Positions 17,132 to 25,517 are shown, counted from the stretch's first letter. The stretch is DNA of 43,972 bases from Micromonospora inaquosa (GCF_003857055.1 NZ_QGSZ01000199.1:1-43972); one strand, 5' to 3'. Notes: a model not told the origin generated them from the sequence alone. Numbers and translations: made by a program.

Positions 17132-17165
17132 GTGGCGATCGGGTCGCGACCCGCCGCGCCGCCAC
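17132..17165. terminator. Two-tier hairpin downstream of the SEC-C gene
   Basis: Outer arms GTGGCG / CGCCAC enclose a perfect 14-bp palindrome CGGGTCGCGACCCG (17140-17153). It begins 2 nt after the stop codon and lies before the phosphoesterase gene. Likely terminator; the inner palindrome alone could also be a protein-binding site. Confidence 0.55.
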
Positions 17166-17224
17166 CACGTCGAGCCGGGTAGCTTCCCTGATGCCCATAC
17201 CGTTCACGGCCATCAGGGGGCGTC

Positions 17225-17971
17225 GTGCTGGTCATCGCACACCTCAGTGACACTCACCTCGACAGCCATCCCCGATCGGCCGAGCGGACCGCCCGGGTCA
17301 TGGACCACCTGCACTCCCTGCCACGACCGGTGGACGCGATCCTGATCACCGGGGACATCGCCGACCACGGCGAGGTGGCCGAGTACGAGACCGCCGCGAA
17401 GCTCTTCGATTCCCCGCTGCCGGTGATGGTCTGCCCCGGCAACCACGATGTGCGCGACGCGTACCGCAAGGGTCTGCTCGGCGACGACCGCGGCGGCACC
17501 GGCCCGATCAACACCCGGCACGACGTGGCGGGCGCGGTCTTCCTCCTCGCCGACTCGTCAGTGCCCGGCGCGGACGACGGCCACCTGGACGACGAGACCG
17601 TGGCGTGGCTCGCCGACGAGCTGGGTTCGGTGCCGGCCGGGACGCCGACGTTCATCGCCGTGCATCACCCGCCGGTGGTGCTGCACCACCCGGTCATCGA
17701 CCCGATGCGGCTACTGCCGGCCGATTCCCTGGCCGAGCTCGTCACCGCCCACCCACAGGTCGTCGCCGTGCTGACCGGGCATTTCCACACCGCCGCCGCG
17801 AGCACATTCGCGGGCCGTCCACTGCGGATCGCGCCGGGTGTGGTCTCCACGCTGCGGATGCCCTGGGAGGGCGAGGGTCCGTTGGCCACCCAGGCCCAGC
17901 CGCCCGGCGTCGCGTTCCACGTGTACGACGACGCTGGGCTGTTCACCACCCACTACCGGGTGGTGGTCTGA
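17225..17971 (+). CDS. Calcineurin-like metallophosphoesterase (CpdA-like)
   Basis: 248 residues, a complete class III cyclic-nucleotide phosphodiesterase-type fold. All metal-ligand motifs are present: D9 and H11 (SDTHLD), D44 (TGDIADHG), N73-H74 (PGNHD), H147 (VHHPP), and H186 with H188 (TGHFH). Two metal ions bound at these sites would activate water for phosphodiester hydrolysis; relatives cleave 3',5'-cAMP or other phosphoesters. GTG start at 17225 with AGGGGG at 17214-17219. Cytoplasmic, no signal peptide. Apparently monocistronic between the SEC-C gene and the ROK operon. Confidence 0.93.
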   Translation: MLVIAHLSDTHLDSHPRSAERTARVMDHLHSLPRPVDAILITGDIADHGEVAEYETAAKLFDSPLPVMVCPGNHDVRDAYRKGLLGDDRGGTGPINTRHDVAGAVFLLADSSVPGADDGHLDDETVAWLADELGSVPAGTPTFIAVHHPPVVLHHPVIDPMRLLPADSLAELVTAHPQVVAVLTGHFHTAAASTFAGRPLRIAPGVVSTLRMPWEGEGPLATQAQPPGVAFHVYDDAGLFTTHYRVVV

Positions 17972-18042
17972 CCTTGGGCTCGGTGACCGGGCTCTGGCCG
18001 GCGCGCCGCCGACTGTAGGACGGAACACTGAGGCAAATCAAT

Positions 18043-18073
18043 ACTTGAAGAAGTTAAATATTCGCCTTAGATT
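18043..18073 (+). promoter_or_regulatory. Promoter and candidate operator of the ROK operon
   Basis: In a short AT-rich island (18030-18075), TTGAAG (18045-18050) and TAGATT (18068-18073) are separated by 17 bp. The -10 ends 6 nt before the ATG at 18080, implying a leaderless mRNA. The inverted repeat ACTT-GAAG-AAGT (18043-18054) overlaps the -35 and is a plausible autoregulatory site for the ROK protein. Confidence 0.6.
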
Positions 18074-18079
18074 TCGTCC

Positions 18080-19246
18080 ATGTTTCCTGAGATCGACGCC
18101 GGTGCGTTCTCCGGACCGCCGGCGGCGACGGCGATCTTCACGACGGTGCTGACCGAGGGGCCGGTGAGTCGGGTCGCGCTCGCCCGCCGGCTCGGGCTCT
18201 CCTCCGCCGCCGTCACCAAGGCCGCCCGGCCCCTCATCGACCTGGGTTACCTGCACGAACTGGCCGCCACCGAACGCTCCGGGCCGGGCGCCGGACGCCC
18301 CGCCAGCCCTCTCGCGGTCCGCGCCGAACGCGAATTCTTCCTCGGCGTGAAGATCACCGCCGACGAGGTGATCGGCGTGGTCTGCGACCTGCGCGCGCAG
18401 GTCCAGGCCAGCGCCCGCCGTCCGTTGGACGACCCCGACGTCGACGCGGTCCTCACCGAGGTCGGCCGGCTCACCGACGACCTGTTCGGCGCGTTCCCCG
18501 GCGACCGGACCCGGGTCCACCGGCTCGGGTTGGCCCTCTCCGGCGACATCGACCGCAGCACCGGCCTGGTGCGCTACTCGCCGTTCCTGCACTGGCGGGA
18601 CGTGCCGCTGGGCCGACTCGCCGCCCAGCGCACCGGTCTCACCGTCACAGTGGAGAACGACGTCAAGGCGCTCACCGCCGCCGAACACTGGTTCGGCGAG
18701 GGGGTGGGCGCCGAGTCATTCGCCCTGGTCACCGTCGGCACCGGCATCGGCTGTGGCCTCGTCGTCAACGGCCGCCTGGTCTCCGGCTCACACGGGGTGG
18801 CCGGCGAGATCGGCCACCTCACCGTCGACGCCACCGGCCCAGACTGCCACTGCGGCGGTCGCGGCTGCGTCGAGTCGATCGCCGGCACCGACGCCATCGT
18901 GGCGCAGGCCCGCCACCGCACCGGCCGCCCCGACCTCACCATCGCCGAGGCGGTGGGCCTGGCACGCGCAGGCCACGAGGAGGTGCGGAGGGTCTTCACC
19001 CGCGCGGGCGGCGCGATCGGTTGCGCCATCGCGGCCGTCGCGAACCTGGTCGGCCCCACCCGCATCGTCGTATCCGGGGAAGGGCTGGCCGCCTACGACC
19101 TGTTCGACAGCCACATCCGCACCAGCTTCGAACGGCAGGCCTTCGGCGCCGCCGCGCGGTGCCCCCTCTCGATCCGCCCGTTGCCCTTCGAGGAGTGGGC
19201 CCGCGGAGCGGCGGCGGTGAGCATCCAGTCGCTCGTCGTCCCCTGA
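18080..19246 (+). CDS. ROK family transcriptional regulator (NagC/XylR type)
   Basis: 388 residues. N-terminal winged helix-turn-helix (about 18-75; GPVSRVALARRLGLSSAAVT is the recognition region), then a ROK domain. ROK features: PLAVRAEREFFLGVKI first strand, GLALSGDIDRSTGLVRYSP, VENDVKALTAAEHWFGEG, VTVGTGIGCGLVVNG, GVAGEIGHLTVD and the zinc motif CHCGGRGCVES. The kinase DxGxT loop is degenerate (GVKITADEV), as in regulators that bind sugar without phosphorylating it. ATG at 18080 has no Shine-Dalgarno but a promoter placed for a leaderless mRNA. It precedes GH27, GH95 and esterase genes on the same strand and probably represses them until a sugar ligand binds. Confidence 0.93.
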   Translation: MFPEIDAGAFSGPPAATAIFTTVLTEGPVSRVALARRLGLSSAAVTKAARPLIDLGYLHELAATERSGPGAGRPASPLAVRAEREFFLGVKITADEVIGVVCDLRAQVQASARRPLDDPDVDAVLTEVGRLTDDLFGAFPGDRTRVHRLGLALSGDIDRSTGLVRYSPFLHWRDVPLGRLAAQRTGLTVTVENDVKALTAAEHWFGEGVGAESFALVTVGTGIGCGLVVNGRLVSGSHGVAGEIGHLTVDATGPDCHCGGRGCVESIAGTDAIVAQARHRTGRPDLTIAEAVGLARAGHEEVRRVFTRAGGAIGCAIAAVANLVGPTRIVVSGEGLAAYDLFDSHIRTSFERQAFGAAARCPLSIRPLPFEEWARGAAAVSIQSLVVP

Positions 19247-19317
19247 CCCGGCGTCATCCCGGCCACCCGCCGTCCATAACGCTCGATTCGACCCACCGTG
19301 CCATCAGGAGGTTGACC

Positions 19318-21132
19318 ATGCCGTCACCGACAACCCCGCGCAGACGACCCCGCACCGGCGTACCCCTCGTCGCGGTGGCACTGGCCGCGCTACTCGGCGC
19401 GGGCGCCGTCCCGGCCCAGGCCGCCCCAACCCAGGCCGCCCCCGGGCAGGCCCCGGCGGGCCTCGCGCAGCGCCCCTTCATGGGGTGGACCAGCTGGACC
19501 ATGCAGTCCTCGAAGTACCCGGGTCTGAACCCCGACGGCGACTACAGCTACCTCACCGAGGCCAACGTCCTCAAGCAGGCGGACGCCCTCGCCACGAAAC
19601 TGAAGCCGTACGGCTACGAGTACGTCAACATCGACGCCGGGTGGTGGCGGAACAACGACTGGGTGCCGAGGTTCGACCAGTACGCCCGGCAGACGCCCGA
19701 CCCGGTGCGGTTCCCGCGCGGTATGCAGGTCGTCGCCGAGCACATCCACGGCAAGGGGCTGAAGGCCGGCATCTACCTGCCCGTCGGTCTGGAGAAGGAG
19801 GCGTACGCCAATGGCGCCGCGCCCATCTGGGACGCCCCCGACTGCACCACCGCAGACATCGTCTACCCGGACCTGCGCACCACCAACGGCTGGGACAGCG
19901 CGTACAAGCTGAACTTCGACAACCTCTGCGCGCAGAAGTACATCGACTCACAGGCGCAGTTGTTCGCCGACTGGGGTTACGACTTCCTCAAGCTCGACGG
20001 GGTCGGCCCGGGCTCGTTCAAGTCCGGTGACAACTACGACAACGTGGCCGACGTGGCCGCCTGGCAGCAGGCCATCGCCGCCGCCGGCCGCCCGATCCAC
20101 CTCGAACTGTCCTGGTCGCTCGACATCAACCACGCCGCCGACTGGAAGCGGTACTCCAACGGGTGGCGGATCGACACCGACGTCGAGTGCTACTGCCACA
20201 CCCTGGTCAGCTGGGAAAACTCGGTCGACGACCGGTTCGACGACGCGCCGGCCTGGAGCCGCAAGGCCGGCCCCGGCGGGTGGAACGACCTCGACTCGCT
20301 CAACGTGGGCAACGGCGAGATGGACGGCCTCACCAGGGCTGAGCGCCAGTCGTACGCGACGCTGTGGGCGATCTCGAAGTCGCCGCTGTACACCGGGGAC
20401 GACCTCACCCGCCTCGACGACTACGGGTTGTCGTTGCTGACCAACCGCGAGGTCATCGCCATCGACCAGAACGGCGGTCCGCCCGCCCGGCCGGTCACCC
20501 CCGCCGGTGACCAGCAGGTCTGGGGTGCGAAGAACCCGGACGGCACCTACACCGTCGCGCTGTTCAACCTCGGCGACGCGCCCGCGTCCGTCACCGCGCA
20601 CTGGGCGTCGTTCGGGTTCACCGGCAACGCCACGGTTCGGGACGTGTGGAACCGCCTCGACCTCGGGAAGAAGAAGAACGCCATCACCGCGGCGCTGCCC
20701 GCGCACGGCTCGCGGCTGTTCACCGTACGACCGGGCACCGCGCTCGCCTCGACCAGCTACGAGGCCGAGGCTGCGGCCAACACCCTGACCGGCAACGCTT
20801 CGGTCGGGGGTTGCGACGCCTGCTCCGGTGGTCAGAAGGTCGGCAACCTCTACGCCGGCGGCACGGTGCGGTTCAACGACGTCACCGTACGCAGAGACGG
20901 CATCTACACCGTCGCCGTCTCCTACGTCAGCGGTGACGTGCGGTCGGTGCACGTCTCCGCCAACGGCGGCAACGGCACCTACCTGAAGTTCCCCTCCACG
21001 GGTGACTGGGGCACCGTCGAGACGGTCAGCGTGCAGCTGGCGCTGAAGGCCGGCGTCAACACCATCACCTTCGACAGCGGCACCTGGTACTCCCCCGACA
21101 TCGACCGGATCGCCGTACCGCAGACCCTCTGA
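19318..21132 (+). CDS. Secreted GH27-like alpha-galactosidase-type enzyme with C-terminal CBM35-like domain
   Basis: 604 residues. ATG at 19318 with AGGAGG 6 nt upstream. Sec signal peptide ends near AQAAPTQA. The catalytic barrel starts RPFMGWTSWT (GH27 usually MGWNSWN) and contains YEYVNIDAGWW, KGLKAGIYLPVG, the nucleophile candidate D227 in FLKLDG, and acid/base candidates D286/D288 in WRIDTDVEC. A GWNDLDSLNVGNG block and a beta-sandwich (VTAHWASFGF) follow. From about 481 (SYEAEAAANTL) a carbohydrate-binding module of CBM35 type runs to the end, with a GGCDACSGG loop. GH27 includes alpha-galactosidases and beta-L-arabinopyranosidases; this divergent subgroup could be either. Acts outside the cell. 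Second gene of the ROK operon. Confidence 0.85.
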   Translation: MPSPTTPRRRPRTGVPLVAVALAALLGAGAVPAQAAPTQAAPGQAPAGLAQRPFMGWTSWTMQSSKYPGLNPDGDYSYLTEANVLKQADALATKLKPYGYEYVNIDAGWWRNNDWVPRFDQYARQTPDPVRFPRGMQVVAEHIHGKGLKAGIYLPVGLEKEAYANGAAPIWDAPDCTTADIVYPDLRTTNGWDSAYKLNFDNLCAQKYIDSQAQLFADWGYDFLKLDGVGPGSFKSGDNYDNVADVAAWQQAIAAAGRPIHLELSWSLDINHAADWKRYSNGWRIDTDVECYCHTLVSWENSVDDRFDDAPAWSRKAGPGGWNDLDSLNVGNGEMDGLTRAERQSYATLWAISKSPLYTGDDLTRLDDYGLSLLTNREVIAIDQNGGPPARPVTPAGDQQVWGAKNPDGTYTVALFNLGDAPASVTAHWASFGFTGNATVRDVWNRLDLGKKKNAITAALPAHGSRLFTVRPGTALASTSYEAEAAANTLTGNASVGGCDACSGGQKVGNLYAGGTVRFNDVTVRRDGIYTVAVSYVSGDVRSVHVSANGGNGTYLKFPSTGDWGTVETVSVQLALKAGVNTITFDSGTWYSPDIDRIAVPQTL

Positions 21133-21138
21133 CGTGCC

Positions 21139-21174
21139 CGGCGCGGCCCGGCGCACGACCGCCGGGCCGCGCCG
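21139..21174. terminator. 14-bp hairpin between GH27 and GH95 genes
   Basis: Perfect stem CGGCGCGGCCCGGC / GCCGGGCCGCGCCG with an 8-nt loop, starting 6 nt after the GH27 stop and ending 40 nt before the GH95 start. No U-tract. Either a partial terminator inside the operon or a stability element that sets different levels for the two enzymes. Confidence 0.6.
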
Positions 21175-21214
21175 ACGCGCGCATCCGCCGAACGCCCAGG
21201 TTGGAGAACCCGAC

Positions 21215-23626
21215 ATGGATACCCGCACCGAACCGCGCGACAACCACCCCAGCCGTCGCGGCTTCCTCGCGCTGGCCGCCGCCTCCGGCGCGGTCACCGC
21301 ACTCGGTGGCCTGCCCGCCTTCGCCGCCACGCCCGCACCCCGGCGTCCCACCGCATCGCCGATGCTCGCCCCGAACGTCGCCGCGAAGAACCAGCTCTGG
21401 TGGCAGGCGCCCGGCTCCGCCACCTCGATGATCGAGCAGGGCCTGCCGGTGGGCAACGGCCGACTCGGCGCGCTCGCGAGCAACGACCCGTCCCGCGAAC
21501 TCCTGACCGTCACCGACGCGACGCTGTGGACCGGTGGTCGCAACGACACGCTCGACAGCGACGGCCAGTTCCCCTACGGGCGGGAGGACTTCGGCTCGCT
21601 CACCATGCTGGCCACGCTCACCGTCGACATCCCCGGGCACGACCTCGGCGCGGTCGACGCCTACCGCCGCACCCTGGACCTGACGCAGGGCCTGGTCACC
21701 ACCGCGTACGACATCGGTGGGGTCGGCTACCGGCGGGAGATCTTCGCCAGCCGTCCGGACGACGTCATCGTCCTGCACTTCTCCCAGCAGGGCGGTGGCA
21801 CGTACACCGGCGCGATCTCCCTGGCCGGCACCCATGGCGAGGCCACCACCGCCGACCCCACCGGCCGGTACGCGTCGTTCGGCGCGTCCTTCGCCAACGG
21901 GCTGCGCTACGGCGCCGCCGTCACCGCCCACAGCGGCACCGGGACGATCGCGGTGACCGGCACGTCGATCTCGTTCACCGACTGCCGTGACCTCACCGTC
22001 ATCGTCAGCGGCGGCACCGACTACGCGCCGACCGCCGCCACCGGCTTCCGCGACCCGTCGGTGCAGCCGGAACGGCTGGCCCGGGACAAGGTCCTCGCGG
22101 CGGCCCGCGAATCCGTCCGCGAGCTGCTGCACACCCACGTCGCCGACGTCCGCCCGGCGTTCGAACGGTTCGCCATCGACCTCGGCACGTCGTCCGCCGC
22201 CCAGCGCGGCCTGGACACCTGGGAGCGGGTGCAGGCGCGCTGGCGCGACAACGTGCCCGACCCGGAGCTGGAGGCCGGGTACCTCCAGTTCGGCCGCTAC
22301 CTGATGATCTCCGGGTCGCGGGGCAGTCTGCCCATCGGACTACAGGGTCCGTGGCTGGACGGCAACGACCCCGACTGGATGGGCGACTACCACAGCGACG
22401 TCAACATCCAGATGACCTACTGGCCGGCCGACCGGGCCGGCCTCACCGACACCTTCGACGCGTTCGCGGACTACTGCGTTGCGCAGTTGCCGGTCTGGAC
22501 CGACATCACCCAGCGGCTCTTCAACACCTCGACCAACCGGTTCCGCAACACCAGCGGCAGGATCGCCGGGTGGGCCGTCGCCTTCTCCACCAACCCGTAC
22601 GGCGGAAGCGGCTGGTGGTGGCACCCGAGCGGCAACGCGTGGCTCTGCCAGAACCTGTTCGAGCACTATGAGTACACCCAGGACCGCGCCTACCTGGCGA
22701 AGATCTACCCGGTCATCAAGGGTGCCGTGGAGTTCTGGGAGACCCGGCTCGTCACCGCGACCGTCACCGACGCGTCCGGCGTCGCACGCGAGGTGCTGGT
22801 CGCCGATCGGGACTGGTCGGCCGAACACGGGCCGCAGGACACCCGGGGCAACACCTACTCCCAGGAGTTGGTGTGGAACCTCTTCGAGAACTACCGCAGC
22901 GCGACCCAGGTGCTCGGCCGGGACACCGCCTATGCCCGGACCATCGACGGCCTCCGCAAGCGCCTCTACCTGCCCGAGGTCAGCCCCACCTCCGGCTGGT
23001 TGCAGGAGTGGATGTCACCCGACAATCTCGGTGAGACCACCCACCGGCACCTCTCCCCCCTGATCGGCTTGTTTCCCGGCGACCGGATCCGCCCGGACGG
23101 CTCCACCCCCACCGAGATCGTCGCCGGCGCGACCGCGCTGCTCGACGCACGCGGCATGAACAGCTTCGGCTGGGCCAACGCGTGGCGCAGCCTGTGCTGG
23201 GCCCGACTGAAGGACGCGGAGAAGGCCTACCAGCTCATCGTCAACAACCTGAGGCCGTCCGCGAACGGCAGCAACGGCAGCGCCATGAACCTCTTCGACA
23301 TCTACGAGACGAACCCGGGTCGGGGGATCTTCCAGATCGACGCGAACCTCGGCACCCCCGCCGCGATCGTCGAGATGCTGGTCTACTCCCGACCCGGCCA
23401 CGTCGAGCTGCTGCCCGCGCTGCCCGCCGCGTGGGCCGCCGCCGGTTCGGTGGCCGGGGTGGGCGTACGCGGTGGTTTCACCGCCGACGTCAGCTGGCGC
23501 GATGGCAGGGTCACCCAGGCCCGGTTGACGAGCGTCGGCGGCCGCAGCACGACGGTGCTGGCCAACGGCCGGTCGCGTCAGGTGACCCTTCGCACCGGTG
23601 AGTCGGTCACCCTGAGGAACCTCTGA
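21215..23626 (+). CDS. Glycoside hydrolase family 95 protein (alpha-L-fucosidase type), Tat-exported
   Basis: 803 residues, typical GH95 length. ATG at 21215 with TTGGAGAA at 21201-21208. Twin-arginine signal SRRGFLALAA (about 13-22) followed by a hydrophobic stretch and an AFA-type cleavage region. N-terminal beta-sandwich: WWQAPGSA, LPVGNGRLGALA, DATLWTGG. Catalytic (alpha/alpha)6 barrel: GLQGPWLDGNDPDWMGDYHSDVNIQMTYWP, SGWLQEW with E598 as the candidate acid, HRHLSPLIGLFPG, GMNSFGWANAW and FQIDANLG with D709 (normally FQIDGNFG). GH95 enzymes invert alpha-1,2-L-fucosyl or alpha-L-galactosyl bonds. Overlaps the esterase gene by 1 nt (TGATG), so the two are translationally coupled. Confidence 0.93.
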   Translation: MDTRTEPRDNHPSRRGFLALAAASGAVTALGGLPAFAATPAPRRPTASPMLAPNVAAKNQLWWQAPGSATSMIEQGLPVGNGRLGALASNDPSRELLTVTDATLWTGGRNDTLDSDGQFPYGREDFGSLTMLATLTVDIPGHDLGAVDAYRRTLDLTQGLVTTAYDIGGVGYRREIFASRPDDVIVLHFSQQGGGTYTGAISLAGTHGEATTADPTGRYASFGASFANGLRYGAAVTAHSGTGTIAVTGTSISFTDCRDLTVIVSGGTDYAPTAATGFRDPSVQPERLARDKVLAAARESVRELLHTHVADVRPAFERFAIDLGTSSAAQRGLDTWERVQARWRDNVPDPELEAGYLQFGRYLMISGSRGSLPIGLQGPWLDGNDPDWMGDYHSDVNIQMTYWPADRAGLTDTFDAFADYCVAQLPVWTDITQRLFNTSTNRFRNTSGRIAGWAVAFSTNPYGGSGWWWHPSGNAWLCQNLFEHYEYTQDRAYLAKIYPVIKGAVEFWETRLVTATVTDASGVAREVLVADRDWSAEHGPQDTRGNTYSQELVWNLFENYRSATQVLGRDTAYARTIDGLRKRLYLPEVSPTSGWLQEWMSPDNLGETTHRHLSPLIGLFPGDRIRPDGSTPTEIVAGATALLDARGMNSFGWANAWRSLCWARLKDAEKAYQLIVNNLRPSANGSNGSAMNLFDIYETNPGRGIFQIDANLGTPAAIVEMLVYSRPGHVELLPALPAAWAAAGSVAGVGVRGGFTADVSWRDGRVTQARLTSVGGRSTTVLANGRSRQVTLRTGESVTLRNL

Positions 23627-24852
23627 TGCGGGCCGGGTTCCCCCGGCGCGGGGTGGCCGCCGCCGTCGCGGCGCTGCTCTGCGTACCCCTGGTCGCGTCG
23701 GCGGCGCAGGCGCACACGCCGCCCGAACCGGCGGCTGGCGCGGGCCGGCACTTCGCAGTCACCTGGGCCGCCAGCGCCGACCGGCAGGGCGCCGGGCCGG
23801 CCGAACGCAGCTACCGGCTCGTCGTTCGCACCAGCGTGGGTGGGGCCGCCCTGCGGATTCGGTTGACCAACGCCTTCGGCGACCATCCGGTCACCTTCGC
23901 CAGCGCGTACGCGGGGTTGCAGCGGCAGGGTGCGGAGCTGATCCGGGGCAGCAACCGGCGACTGACGTTCGGCGGCCAGCCCTCGGTCACGGTGCCGGCC
24001 GGCGAGACGGTCCTCAGTGATCCGCTGCCCGGCAAGGTGGCCGCCCAGAGCGATCTCGTCGTCAGCCTCTACGTGACCGGCGCGCAGGGCCCGACGAGCG
24101 GGCACGGGATGGCCATGCAGACGTCGTACGCGGCGGCGGGTGATCACGCCGCCGAGGAGGCGGCGACCAGTTGGACCGACCCGATGACCTCCTGGTACTG
24201 GCTGGACGCCGTCAGCGTGCAGACGTCCACGGCGATCAGCTCGGTAGCGGTCCTCGGCGACTCGATCACCGACGGGTGGGCCTCCAGCACCGACCGGAAC
24301 CGCCGCTGGCCGGACTACCTGTCCCGGCGGCTGCAGGCCGCTACCGACAGCCCGGTCAAGGGGGTGGCCAACGCCGGCATCTCCGGCAACAAGGTGCTGG
24401 CGGACGGTGCTGGGGAGGCCGCGCTGCGCCGCTTCGACCGGGACGTGCTCGCCCAACCGGGGGTCGGCACGGTGTTCGTGTTCGAGGGCATCAACGACCT
24501 CAAGGCCCACACCGGCGTCACCGTGGACGACCTGACCACGGGTTATCGGCAGTTGGCCGACCGGGCGCACGCGGCGGGCACGTGTGTCGTCGGGGCCACG
24601 GTCATGGCGTACAAGGGCTGGTACGAGTACGACGTCGCCGGTGAGACCGTGCGCCAGGGTGTGAACGACTGGATCCGGCACAGCGGCGTGTTCGACGCCG
24701 TGGTCGACTTCGACACGATCACTCGCAGTCCGTACGACAGGCAGGCGCTCCTGCCGGTCTTCGACGGCGGGGATCACCTCCACCCGAACGACAAGGGCAT
24801 GCAGGCGATGGCGGACGCCGTCGCCCTGGCCGCGCTGCGTTGCCACAGGTGA
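23626..24852 (+). CDS. Secreted SGNH/GDSL hydrolase (carbohydrate or lipid esterase)
   Basis: 408 residues. Starts in the stop codon of the GH95 gene. Sec signal peptide ends near ASAAQAH. An N-terminal beta-sandwich (about 40-190) precedes the SGNH domain: block I GDSITDG with S213, block II NAGISGNK, block III FEGINDL, and block V GGDHLHPND with D383 and H386, so the Ser-His-Asp machinery is complete. This two-domain architecture is common in actinobacterial GDSL esterases placed beside glycosidases. In this operon a deacetylase role on acetylated glycan side chains is a reasonable inference; a lipase role cannot be excluded. Confidence 0.9.
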   Translation: MRAGFPRRGVAAAVAALLCVPLVASAAQAHTPPEPAAGAGRHFAVTWAASADRQGAGPAERSYRLVVRTSVGGAALRIRLTNAFGDHPVTFASAYAGLQRQGAELIRGSNRRLTFGGQPSVTVPAGETVLSDPLPGKVAAQSDLVVSLYVTGAQGPTSGHGMAMQTSYAAAGDHAAEEAATSWTDPMTSWYWLDAVSVQTSTAISSVAVLGDSITDGWASSTDRNRRWPDYLSRRLQAATDSPVKGVANAGISGNKVLADGAGEAALRRFDRDVLAQPGVGTVFVFEGINDLKAHTGVTVDDLTTGYRQLADRAHAAGTCVVGATVMAYKGWYEYDVAGETVRQGVNDWIRHSGVFDAVVDFDTITRSPYDRQALLPVFDGGDHLHPNDKGMQAMADAVALAALRCHR

Positions 24853-24865
24853 GCGATCGAAGGGG

Positions 24866-24918
24866 ATGACACGCCCGCGTGGTACCGATAGCGTCCCTCC
24901 GTGGACGATCAACGTCCA
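24866..24918 (+). promoter_or_regulatory. Promoter of the DUF2231 gene with a stem-loop at the predicted +1
   Basis: ATGACA (24866-24871), a 17-bp spacer and TAGCGT (24889-24894) form a good sigma70-type promoter. A hairpin TGGACG-ATCAA-CGTCCA (24902-24918) would sit at the very 5' end of the mRNA, about 27 nt before the start codon, and could stabilise the transcript or act as an operator. Confidence 0.55.
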
Positions 24919-24944
24919 GGCCGATGTCACCGGAGGAGACGCCG

Positions 24945-25427
24945 ATGTTCGAGGAGTTCATGGGCATCCCGGCCCACCCTCTGCTGCTGCACGCCGCGGT
25001 CGTGTTCGTGCCCCTGCTGGCCCTGCTGACGGTCGGTTACGCCCTCGTCCCGCCGATCCGGCCGCACACCCGGTGGGTGCTGGGGCTGCTCGCCGTGGGT
25101 GCACCGGTCGCCGCCCTGCTGAGCAAGCTCTCCGGCGACGCCTTCCTCGAGCGGATGCGCGCCGCCAACCGGGTCACCCCCGAGTTCCTCCCCAAGCTGG
25201 AGGCGCACCAGGAGTACGGCGACATCACGCTCTACGCCAGCATCGGGTTGGGGGTGGTGGCCCTGGCACTGGTCCGGCTCGTCCCGCCGCGTCCCGCCGA
25301 GGGTGCGCGCCCCCGGCTGCTGACCCCGGCGTTGCAGGTGCTGTCGCTGGTGGCCGCGGCCGTCACCGTGTATTACGTGTTCCGCACCGGCGACTCCGGG
25401 GCGAAGGCGGTCTGGGAGGGCCAGTGA
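24945..25427 (+). CDS. DUF2231 family membrane protein
   Basis: 160 residues. ATG at 24945 follows GGAGGAG at 24932-24938. Four predicted membrane helices (about 14-36, 44-62, 94-112 and 128-148). Family features: MGIPAHPLLLHAAVVFVPL at the N-terminus, with the conserved HP and H residues of the first helix, and HQEYGDITLYASIG before helix 3. DUF2231 proteins are small bacterial membrane proteins of unknown role; conserved histidines in the helices suggest metal or haem binding, which is inference. It has its own promoter and is separated from the subtilase gene by a bidirectional terminator. Confidence 0.88.
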   Translation: MFEEFMGIPAHPLLLHAAVVFVPLLALLTVGYALVPPIRPHTRWVLGLLAVGAPVAALLSKLSGDAFLERMRAANRVTPEFLPKLEAHQEYGDITLYASIGLGVVALALVRLVPPRPAEGARPRLLTPALQVLSLVAAAVTVYYVFRTGDSGAKAVWEGQ

Positions 25428-25470
25428 CGGTCCGGCCACGTCGCCGTGCGCCCGCTTGATGCGGCGGGGT

Positions 25471-25507
25471 GCTGGTGCGGCCCGGTCGGGGGCTGGGCCG
25501 CACCAGC
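25471..25507. terminator. Bidirectional terminator between convergent DUF2231 and subtilase genes
   Basis: Perfect 13-bp stem GCTGGTGCGGCCC / GGGCCGCACCAGC with an 11-nt G-rich loop, located between stops at 25427 (plus) and 25518 (minus). Serves both strands. Confidence 0.8.
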
Positions 25508-25517
25508 GGAGTGACCA

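Noticed and set aside
19948..21549. 533-codon minus-strand frame opposite GH27/GH95
   Set aside because: Antisense shadow; crosses the intergenic hairpin and two supported genes.
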